Shown here: in pieces, positions 1 to 5,984 of the stretch
How positions within the stretch are numbered: the stretch's first letter is position 1
How the letters are laid out: the number at the start of each line of letters is the position of its first letter
Assembly: GCA_003505795.1 (NCBI GenBank)
Contig: DNXT01000007.1
Location: 1,074-10,046, forward strand
DNA: 8,973 bases
DNA from: Lysobacteraceae bacterium
GTDB taxonomy: Bacteria; Pseudomonadota; Gammaproteobacteria; Xanthomonadales; Xanthomonadaceae
Direction of reading: 5' to 3'
Notes under the pieces: model-generated
Databases searched by the model: none
What the model was told of the DNA's origin: nothing
What the model saw: the letters and a program-made list of their open reading frames with translations, nothing else
Translations under genes and position numbers: made by a program

Positions 1-1
1 C

Positions 2-15
2 GGGACTGAAGTCCC
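2..15. repeat. GACTGAAG-core palindromic intergenic repeat, copy 1
   Basis: GGGACT and AGTCCC form a perfect 6-bp inverted repeat around a central GA. The CTCCCA tail after it fits the small palindromes scattered between genes in Xanthomonadaceae. It is cut by the window edge, so its full extent is unknown. A second diverged copy lies about 60 bp downstream. No protein-coding role is visible. Confidence 0.5.
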
Positions 16-61
16 TCCCACGGGATTCCTCTTCGCCGGAAGGCACCCGGGAAGGCCCCAT

Positions 62-80
62 CGCGACTGAAGCCGCTCCT
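62..80. repeat. GACTGAAG-core palindromic intergenic repeat, copy 2
   Basis: GCGACT-GA-AGCCGC (63-76) repeats the core GACTGAAG of the element at 2-15, with one mismatch in the stem (A66 opposite C73). Two diverged copies within 80 bp suggest a small repeat cluster at the end of an upstream transcription unit that lies outside the window. Confidence 0.45.
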
Positions 81-93
81 GCCGAAAGCAGCC

Positions 94-134
94 GCCCTCA
101 CCCCGGCCCCTCTCCCCAGAACGGGAGAGGGAGC
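94..134. repeat. Intergenic repeat module A (CCCTCACCCC type), solo copy
   Basis: The stretch begins with CCCTCACCCC and continues into a hairpin in which CTCTCCC pairs with GGGAGAG across a short loop. The same module appears within the element at 5847-5974 and, in reverse orientation, at 8541-8582. Here the partner module B (GGATGAGGG end) is missing, so it is a solo or truncated copy. Confidence 0.6.
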
Positions 135-187
135 ATGCGCGCGTGGAAAGTATCCGCAGCGTGGACAGGGAGGCCTCGGTCCGCTCG

Positions 188-208
188 ATCCGGAACGGAT
201 TTCCGGAT
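188..208. promoter_or_regulatory. 8-bp perfect inverted repeat, possible operator
   Basis: ATCCGGAA (188-195) and TTCCGGAT (201-208) are perfect inverted repeats with a 5-nt spacer, so the arm centres are 13 bp apart. The size and symmetry suit a dimeric regulator or a small hairpin. The site lies about 205 bp upstream of the receptor start. It has no T-tract, so a terminator is unlikely. No known regulator motif is recognised. Confidence 0.3.
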
Positions 209-260
209 TGCCCGCGTTCGCCGCCGCTGCCGCGTCGGCGTTTCCCGGAGGGCGCGTCCG

Positions 261-290
261 GCTTACCCGCATTTCCCTGTCGCTTACCCG
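261..290 (+). promoter_or_regulatory. Direct repeat GCTTACCCG x2 at 21-bp spacing, possible activator site
   Basis: GCTTACCCG occurs at 261-269 and again at 282-290. The 21-bp start-to-start distance equals two helical turns, placing both copies on the same DNA face, as in the tandem half-sites of AraC-type activators. The pair lies about 125-150 bp upstream of the receptor gene. No regulator gene is in the window, so the assignment is a guess from spacing alone. Confidence 0.3.
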
Positions 291-379
291 AAAAGCCGGC
301 CGTAGGACGCTTGCGGCTGTAGTTCAATCGGTCCTGGGGAAACGCAAACGGACAGCACCACGGCAACGCCGACGACGAA

Positions 380-400
380 CATCCAGACATCATCCAGACA
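380..400 (+). repeat. Tandem CATCCAGACA x2 just upstream of the receptor RBS
   Basis: CATCCAGACA at 380-389 is repeated exactly at 391-400 after a single T, giving an 11-bp period. The second copy ends three bases before the G-run (403-407) that serves as ribosome binding site for the ATG at 414. It could be a slippage duplication, or a binding site in the mRNA leader or DNA. Confidence 0.45.
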
Positions 401-413
401 ACGGGGGTACGGC

Positions 414-2669
414 ATGAGAACCGGAAACGGAGCAGGCAAGGCAGCAGCTTTTTCCCGCAGCGGCAGGACCAGGACGCGCAGGTCGCTGCTGACGGCGTGT
501 TGTACGTTCGCGCTGTGCCAGGTCGCGATCGCCCAGGAGGCCGGCGCGCCGCCGGCCGCGGACGAGGACCCGGCCCGGACGCTGGACACCATCGTGGTGT
601 TCGCCGACAGCGCGCTCACCGGCACCAAGACCGACACCAAGCTCAAGGAGATCCCGCAGTCGATCAGCGTGGTCACCGCCGAACAGTTCGGCGAGCGCAC
701 CGTGCAGAACTTCCAGGACATCTTCCGCTACAGCGCCGGCGTCTCCACCGAGTCGCAGGGCCTGGACGTGCGCGGCGACTTCTTCTCCTCGCGCGGCTTC
801 GACACCGTGCAGTACCTGGACGGCCTCAACCGCATGCCCGACTTCATCTACGGCGCGCGCCTGGATCCGTTCACCCTGGAGCGGGCCGAGATCCTGCGCG
901 GGCCGTCCTCGGTGCTGTACGGCGCCGGCGGCGCCGGCGGCGTGTTCAACGCGGTCAGCAAGCGACCGCAACAGGAATTCGGCGGCGAGGTCGGCGTGGT
1001 GGCGGGCAACTACGACCTGCGCGAGCTGCGCTTCGACGTCACCGGCGGCCTGACCGACTCGATCGCCGCGCGCGTGGTCGGCCTGGACCGCGACGGCGAG
1101 CTGCAGTGGCGGCACGGCCAGAGCAACGACCGCAAGCTGCTCAACCCGTCGCTGGCGTGGACCGGCGACAACACCACCGTCACCCTGATCGGCCTGTACC
1201 AGAAGGACGAGATCGGAGTGATGAGCTATGCGCTGCTGCCCGATCAGATGAAGGCGCTGGGCCTGGGCGACAACACGTTCTTCGGCGACACCGGCTTCAA
1301 CCGCATGGACACCGAGTACCGCGCGCTGTCGCTGCTGGTCGACCACAGCTTCAGCGACAACGTCGCCTTCAGCAGCCACACCCGCTACTACGACCAGGAC
1401 GTCGACTACCACGAGACCTACATCGACGTGTCCGACTACTGGGAGCCGGTGTTCTCCGACTACCCGGCCAACACCCTGCTGCAGCGCGAATGGTATGCGC
1501 TGGGCGGCAACTACAAGGGCCTGAGCACCGACAACAACGTCTCCTTCAAGTTCGACACCGGCCCGCTGGCGCACAAGGTGCTGGCCGGCGTGGACTACAC
1601 CAAGTTCCGGCTGCGCACCCGCGAGGGCTATTCCTGCGACTGGTTCGAGGGCTTCGGCTGCTGGGGCAACCCCGGCGACCTGCCCGGCAGCAGCAGCCCG
1701 CCGCCACTGGACCTGACCAATCCCGACTACGACACCGGCTTCGACTGGGGCTACCTGGACTCGGACGCGGCCAACACCCGCACCAACAGCACCAGCCTGG
1801 GCCTGTACCTGCAGGACCAGGTCAAGATCGGCCAGCGCTGGAACGTGCTGCTGGGCGCGCGCCGCGACAAGGTCGAGTCCAAGTCCAGCGGGGTGACGAT
1901 CCTGGACCAGACCGCCACCACCTACCGCGCCGGCGTGATCGGCGACGTCGGCGCCGGCTTCTCGCCCTACATCAGCTACTCCGAATCGTTCCTGCCGATC
2001 GTCGACGTCGACGTCTACGGCAACCCGTTCAAGCCGCGCGAGGCCAAGCAGAAGGAGGCCGGCATCAAGTGGCAGCCGAACGCGGCGACGCTGGTGACCG
2101 CGGCGGCGTTCCGGATCGACGAGACCAACCGCACCGTGCAGGACCCGGCCAACATCCAGAACTTCATCCAGATCGGCAAGGTGGAGTCGAAGGGCTACGA
2201 GCTGGAGGCCAGCACGCAGTGGGCCGGACTGGAGATCAACGCGGCCTGGAGCTACGTCGATCCGCGGGTGAAGGACGCCACCGACGGCACCAGCGGCTAC
2301 GTGGTCAGCAACCAGCCGCGGCACCTGGCCTCGCTGTGGCTGGCCAGGAGCTTCTGGCTCTCCGACGACTGGAAACTGCGTGTCGGCGTGGGCGGGCGCT
2401 ACGTCGGCGAGAAGGTGTCGACCCAGCCGATCCACGACCCGGCGTTCGGCCTGGATGGGGTCTACGTGTACCGGACCCCGGACGTGAGCCTGCTCGATGC
2501 CGCGCTGGAACTGGAATACCGCGACTGGAGCTTCGCCCTCAACGGCTCGAACCTGGCCGACAAGGCCTACATGGCGCAGTGCACCCTGTACTCGCCGAAC
2601 TATGCTTCGGGCGGCTGCTACGTGGGCGCGCCGCGGATCGTCACCGCGACCGTACGCTACCGGTTCTGA
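414..2669 (+). CDS. TonB-dependent siderophore receptor
   Basis: This is an outer-membrane TonB-dependent transporter of the FhuA/FpvA-like siderophore class (751 aa, usual length). It would import an iron chelate or similar ligand using TonB-ExbBD energy. The ATG at 414 follows a GGGGG run by 6 nt. Residues 1-40 form a signal peptide with an arginine-rich n-region, a hydrophobic core and a likely cut after AIA40. A TonB-box-like segment DTIVVFA lies at 58-64. The plug runs about 77-185 and carries IPQSISVV and the hallmark RGPSSVLYG (162-170). The barrel ends in the canonical VRYRF with terminal Phe for Bam recognition. Cys pairs C408/C416 (probable extracellular loop) and C723/C735 (near the C-terminus) could form disulfides. 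Ligand unknown. A strong terminator follows the gene, and the amidohydrolase downstream suggests the ligand may be hydrolysed after uptake. Confidence 0.95.
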   Translation: MRTGNGAGKAAAFSRSGRTRTRRSLLTACCTFALCQVAIAQEAGAPPAADEDPARTLDTIVVFADSALTGTKTDTKLKEIPQSISVVTAEQFGERTVQNFQDIFRYSAGVSTESQGLDVRGDFFSSRGFDTVQYLDGLNRMPDFIYGARLDPFTLERAEILRGPSSVLYGAGGAGGVFNAVSKRPQQEFGGEVGVVAGNYDLRELRFDVTGGLTDSIAARVVGLDRDGELQWRHGQSNDRKLLNPSLAWTGDNTTVTLIGLYQKDEIGVMSYALLPDQMKALGLGDNTFFGDTGFNRMDTEYRALSLLVDHSFSDNVAFSSHTRYYDQDVDYHETYIDVSDYWEPVFSDYPANTLLQREWYALGGNYKGLSTDNNVSFKFDTGPLAHKVLAGVDYTKFRLRTREGYSCDWFEGFGCWGNPGDLPGSSSPPPLDLTNPDYDTGFDWGYLDSDAANTRTNSTSLGLYLQDQVKIGQRWNVLLGARRDKVESKSSGVTILDQTATTYRAGVIGDVGAGFSPYISYSESFLPIVDVDVYGNPFKPREAKQKEAGIKWQPNAATLVTAAAFRIDETNRTVQDPANIQNFIQIGKVESKGYELEASTQWAGLEINAAWSYVDPRVKDATDGTSGYVVSNQPRHLASLWLARSFWLSDDWKLRVGVGGRYVGEKVSTQPIHDPAFGLDGVYVYRTPDVSLLDAALELEYRDWSFALNGSNLADKAYMAQCTLYSPNYASGGCYVGAPRIVTATVRYRF

Positions 2670-2685
2670 CCGGGGCCGCTGCCGG

Positions 2686-2728
2686 CCGCGCCAGGGCCGC
2701 CGGGCCCTGGCGCGGTCTTCCCTTTTCC
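2686..2728 (+). terminator. Rho-independent terminator after the receptor gene
   Basis: CCGCGCCAGGGCC (2686-2698) pairs perfectly over 13 bp with GGCCCTGGCGCGG (2703-2715) around a GCCG loop. A pyrimidine stretch rich in T (TCTTCCCTTTTCC, 2716-2728) follows. It starts 17 nt after the receptor stop codon and ends 16 nt before the amidohydrolase start, so it should limit read-through from the receptor into the next two genes. Confidence 0.85.
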
Positions 2729-2743
2729 AGTCGTGGAGTCCCG

Positions 2744-4501
2744 ATGCCTGCACAATCCCGAACCGGTGTGTCCGTCCGCGGAGCCGCGCGGTTGTTCCTG
2801 TCCGGCCTGGTCCTGGCCGCGCTGTCCTCCTGCAAGCCGGTGCCGTCGCCGGTACCGGCCGCCGACCTGCTGCTGACCAACGCGCGCGTCTACACGGTGG
2901 ACGCGGCCAGGCCATGGGCGCAGTCGGTCGCGCTGCGCGACGGGCGCATCGTGGCGGTCGGCGATGCCGCCGAAACCGCGCGCTGGAAGGGCGCCGGCAC
3001 CCGCGTGGTCGACCTGGGCGGGCGCCTGCTGATGCCGGCCTTCGGCGACTCGCACGTGCATCCGGTGTTCGGCGGCATGAGCTATTCGCGCTGCTCGCTG
3101 CACGCCGGCAACAGCGTGGAGGACTATCTGAGGATCATCGCCGGCTGCGTCGCCGCCACGCCCGGCACCGGCACGATCTACGGGGTCGGCTGGCGCGACG
3201 GCCTGTTCCCGCCCAGCGGCATCCCGCACAAGGACCTGCTGGACGCGATCTCGCGCGAGCGCCCGCTGATCTTCGTCAACGCCGGCGGCCATGGCATGTG
3301 GGTGAACTCCAAGGCGTTGCAGGACGCGGGCATCACCAAGCACACCCCCGACCCGGCGCACGGCCAGATCGACCGCGACCCGGCCACCGGCGAGCCGGTC
3401 GGCGGCCTGCAGGAATCGGCGATGGAGCTGGTGCAGGCGCAGGTGCCGGCGCCCACCGCGAAGGAACTGGAGGATTCGATCGCTTGGGCGGTCAGGGACT
3501 TCAACCGGCTCGGCATCACCACCTGGCACGACGCGCTGGTCGAAGTGGAGGACGACGGCGCCTCGCCGGTGATCGAGGCTTACCGCGCGGTGCGCGATCG
3601 CGGCCAGCTCAACATGCACGTCACACTGGCGCTGCACTGGCAGCCGCAGCATGCGCTGGAACAGCTGCCGAACCTGTATCGCGCCGCCGCGCACGCCCGC
3701 GCCGAAGGGCTGTCGGCCGACACGGTGAAGTTCCTGGTCGACGGCGTGATCGTGCAGAAGACCGCCGCGATGCTGGAGCCGTACGCGGACAGCGGCAACG
3801 AGCGCGGCCTGCTGCAGATTCCCGAGGACGTGCTCAAGCAGGCGGCGACCCAGCTCGACGCGCACGGCATGCAGGCGCATTTCCACGCCATCGGCGACCA
3901 CGCCGTGCGCGCGTCGCTGGACGCCATCGCCGCGGCCCGGCAGGCCAACGGTCCGCTCGACCGCCGCCACCTGATCTCGCACATGAACGTGGTCGACCCG
4001 GCCGACCAGCCTCGCTTCGGCAAGCTCGGCGCGGTGGCGGTGTTCCAGCCGCTGTGGGCCTGCGACGAGCCGTACATGCGCCTGGCGATCCAGCGCATCG
4101 GGCCGCGCCGCGCGCAGTACATCTACCCGGCCAACAGCATCCGCAAGGACGGCGGCACGCTCGCCTACGGCTCCGACTGGCCGGTGGCCTCGGCCAATCC
4201 CTTCGAGGGCATCGAGGTGGCGCTGACCCGCGTCGCGCCGGGCGGACACGACGCGCCGCTGCTGCCGGCGCAGGCGGTCACCCTGGAGCAGGCGGTCAAG
4301 GCCTATACGCTCGACGTCGCCTACGCCAACCACCTGGACACCCGGACCGGCTCGATCGTCGCGGGCAAGCAGGCCGACCTGATCGTGGTGGACCGCGACA
4401 TCTTCGCGATCCCGGCCCGCGAGATCTCCAAGGCCAAGGTGCTGCTGACCCTGTTCGAAGGCAAGCCGGTGTACGGGGACCTGGCCGCGCTGGAACGCTG
4501 A
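2744..4501 (+). CDS. Lipoprotein amidohydrolase, YtcJ / amidohydrolase-3 family
   Basis: This is a metal-dependent hydrolase of the amidohydrolase superfamily, YtcJ-like branch, whose studied members include N-substituted formamide deformylases. The ATG at 2744 is chosen because GGAG (2735-2738) sits 5 nt upstream and a lipoprotein signal follows; the frame is open further upstream but only as a shadow of the receptor gene. The protein has 585 aa. Residues 1-29 form a signal peptide with lipobox LSSC and lipidated C30. Lys at +2 rather than Asp favours outer-membrane sorting, so catalysis is probably periplasmic. Metal/active-site motifs are complete: DSHVHP (102-107), KFLVDG with the candidate carbamylated K329, HFHAIGD (379-385), SHMN with H413, and GSDWPV with D478. 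A C-terminal strand set (QADLIVVDRD) closes the usual composite beta domain. The substrate cannot be read from sequence. The gene is 38 nt from the MFS gene with no terminator between, so they are likely co-transcribed. Confidence 0.9.
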   Translation: MPAQSRTGVSVRGAARLFLSGLVLAALSSCKPVPSPVPAADLLLTNARVYTVDAARPWAQSVALRDGRIVAVGDAAETARWKGAGTRVVDLGGRLLMPAFGDSHVHPVFGGMSYSRCSLHAGNSVEDYLRIIAGCVAATPGTGTIYGVGWRDGLFPPSGIPHKDLLDAISRERPLIFVNAGGHGMWVNSKALQDAGITKHTPDPAHGQIDRDPATGEPVGGLQESAMELVQAQVPAPTAKELEDSIAWAVRDFNRLGITTWHDALVEVEDDGASPVIEAYRAVRDRGQLNMHVTLALHWQPQHALEQLPNLYRAAAHARAEGLSADTVKFLVDGVIVQKTAAMLEPYADSGNERGLLQIPEDVLKQAATQLDAHGMQAHFHAIGDHAVRASLDAIAAARQANGPLDRRHLISHMNVVDPADQPRFGKLGAVAVFQPLWACDEPYMRLAIQRIGPRRAQYIYPANSIRKDGGTLAYGSDWPVASANPFEGIEVALTRVAPGGHDAPLLPAQAVTLEQAVKAYTLDVAYANHLDTRTGSIVAGKQADLIVVDRDIFAIPAREISKAKVLLTLFEGKPVYGDLAALER

Positions 4502-4526
4502 GACGAAACATCCGTTGCACGCCTTG

Positions 4527-4533
4527 GGAGGGG
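4527..4533 (+). promoter_or_regulatory. Ribosome binding site that sets the MFS gene start
   Basis: GGAGGGG lies 6 nt before the ATG at 4540 but directly abuts an in-frame ATG at 4534. Only the 4540 codon has workable spacing, so the two-residue longer form starting at 4534 is disfavoured. Confidence 0.65.
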
Positions 4534-4539
4534 ATGCGC

Positions 4540-5838
4540 ATGGATCCACGCGAAGCGATCGCCGGCCGGCCGATGGGGCGCCTGCAGGTCGTCATCGTCG
4601 CGCTGTGCATCGCGCTCAACGCGGTCGACGGCTTCGACGTGCTGGCGATCAGCTTCGCCGCGCCGGGCATCGCCGCCGAATGGGGCATCGACCGCGCCAC
4701 GCTCGGCGTGGTGCTGTCGATGGAGCTGCTGGGGATGGCCGCCGGCTCGGTGCTGATCGGCCATCTCGCCGACCGGATCGGGCGGCGGCCGGTGATCCTG
4801 GGCTGCCTGCTGGCGATGGCCGCCGGCATGTTCCTGGCCGCGTTCGCCGACAGTGTCGCGATGCTCTCGGCGACGCGGCTGTTCACCGGCCTGGGCATCG
4901 GCGGGATGCTGTCCTCGACCAGCGCGATGGTCGCCGAGTTCTCCAACGACCGCCGCCGCAGCCTCAACGTGGTGCTCAACATCGCCGGCTACTCGGCCGG
5001 GGCGATCGTCGGCGGCGCGATCGCCTCGCTGCTGCTGGCGCGCACCGGGCACTGGCGCTCGGTGTTCCTGGTCGGCGCGACGGCGACCACGCTGCTGCTG
5101 CCGCTGGTGCTGGCGTGGATGCCCGAATCGGTCGATTCGTTGATCGCGCGGCGCCCGCGCGCTGCGCTGGAGCGGCTCAACCACGTGCTGTGGCGGCTGC
5201 GGCTGCCGGCGCTGGAGCGCCTGCCCGATGCGCCGGCGCGCGCCGGCAGGGCGTCGTTCCTGGCGCTGTTCGCGGCCGGGCAGGCCGGGCCGACGGTGCT
5301 GCTGACCGTGGCCTATTTCGTGCAGATCATGGCGTTCTACTTCATCCAGAAATGGACCCCGAAGATCGTCGTGGACATGGGCTTCGACGCCGCCAGCGCC
5401 GCCCGCGTGCTGGTCTGCGCCAACATCGGCTGCCTGGCCGGCGCGGTGGCGGTGGGGCTGGCGTCGCAGCGCCTGCGCCTGCGCCGGCTGGTGGCCGGCG
5501 CGATGGGATTGTCGTTCGTGGCGATCAGCGCCTACGGGCTGGTGCCGCGCGAACTGCCGTGGCTGTCGGCCGCCGCCGCAATGGCCGGCTTCTTCACCAA
5601 TGCCGGCGTGGTCGGGCTGTACCCGGTGCTGGTGCGCAGCTTCGCCGCGCCGCTGCGCGCCGGCGGCACCGGCTTCGTGATCGGGGTCGGCCGCGGCGGC
5701 TCGGCGCTGGGGCCGGTGCTGGCCGGGGCGATGTTCGCCGGCGGCAGCGCCTTGCTGATGGTGTCGGCGACGATGGCGGCAGGGACGCTGGTCGCGGCCG
5801 CCATCGTGCTGGCGCTGCCGCGCGCACGCACGGACTGA
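4540..5838 (+). CDS. MFS transporter, aromatic acid:H+ symporter (AAHS) type
   Basis: This is an inner-membrane major facilitator with about 12 hydrophobic segments over 432 aa, the usual size. TM1 carries DGFD (30-33), matching the DGxD motif of the PcaK/BenK aromatic acid:H+ symporters, whose aspartates are required for transport in PcaK. The loop between TM2 and TM3 has a full MFS motif A, GHLADRIGRRP (74-84). RLFTGLGIGG precedes TM4, and MPES follows TM6 as in this family. The C-terminal half includes GGTGFVIGVGRGGS before the last helices. Proton-coupled uptake of an organic acid, probably aromatic, is the family expectation; the actual substrate is unknown. Its place right after a periplasmic amidohydrolase suggests it imports the hydrolysis product. 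A repeat element acting as a hairpin block lies 8 nt after the stop. Confidence 0.88.
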   Translation: MDPREAIAGRPMGRLQVVIVALCIALNAVDGFDVLAISFAAPGIAAEWGIDRATLGVVLSMELLGMAAGSVLIGHLADRIGRRPVILGCLLAMAAGMFLAAFADSVAMLSATRLFTGLGIGGMLSSTSAMVAEFSNDRRRSLNVVLNIAGYSAGAIVGGAIASLLLARTGHWRSVFLVGATATTLLLPLVLAWMPESVDSLIARRPRAALERLNHVLWRLRLPALERLPDAPARAGRASFLALFAAGQAGPTVLLTVAYFVQIMAFYFIQKWTPKIVVDMGFDAASAARVLVCANIGCLAGAVAVGLASQRLRLRRLVAGAMGLSFVAISAYGLVPRELPWLSAAAAMAGFFTNAGVVGLYPVLVRSFAAPLRAGGTGFVIGVGRGGSALGPVLAGAMFAGGSALLMVSATMAAGTLVAAAIVLALPRARTD

Positions 5839-5846
5839 GGCGAGAA

Positions 5847-5974
5847 GCGCCCTCGCCCCGACCCCTCTCCCGCACGCGGGAGCGGGGAGACGTGCGGACA
5901 GTTCGCGGGAATCCGCGAGGCCGCCCTTCTCCCGCGTGCGGGAGAAAGTGCCCCGCAGGGGCGGATGAGGGCGC
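5847..5974. repeat. 128-bp composite intergenic repeat (modules A+B) between convergent genes
   Basis: The unit is bounded by inverted 8-mers GCGCCCTC (5847-5854) and GAGGGCGC (5967-5974). Inside, module A has a hairpin CTCCCGC/GCGGGAG (5867-5882). Module B has a hairpin TTCTCCCGC/GCGGGAGAA (5927-5946), followed by GCCCC-GCA-GGGGC (5950-5962) and GGATGAGGG. Module B matches, inverted, the sequence at 8628-8675. It lies between the stop codons of the MFS gene and the convergent VIT/SDR gene, where its stacked hairpins may end transcription from both sides. This is a common Xanthomonadaceae repeat family by recognition. Confidence 0.75.
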
Positions 5975-5984
5975 TCTCCACCAC

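Larger units (their letters stand above)
135..413 (+). other. Gene-free leader upstream of the receptor gene
   Basis: No convincing protein or RNA gene is seen in this ~280-bp stretch. A short TTG-initiated frame from 208 into the receptor start has low-complexity, alanine/arginine-rich content and no Shine-Dalgarno, so I do not call it. The region holds three symmetric or repeated motifs, listed separately (188-208, 261-290, 380-400), which are the best candidates for control of the receptor. No classical Fur box (GATAATGATAATCATTATC-like) and no convincing -35/-10 pair could be recognised. Confidence 0.5.

Noticed and set aside
208..417. Small TTG-initiated frame overlapping the receptor start
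   Set aside because: No ribosome binding site, biased composition, and it spans the repeat-rich leader.
497..2743. Long open upstream extension of the amidohydrolase frame
   Set aside because: It overlaps the receptor in another frame and reads as Arg-rich nonsense; the RBS and lipoprotein signal place the start at 2744.
390..2915. Very long minus-strand open frame opposite the receptor gene
   Set aside because: Low-complexity Arg/Ala/Val/His-rich translation with no family features; a GC-rich antisense shadow of a clear receptor gene.
2657..4549. Long antisense frame opposite the amidohydrolase
   Set aside because: Composition is typical of a GC-rich shadow; no recognisable domain.
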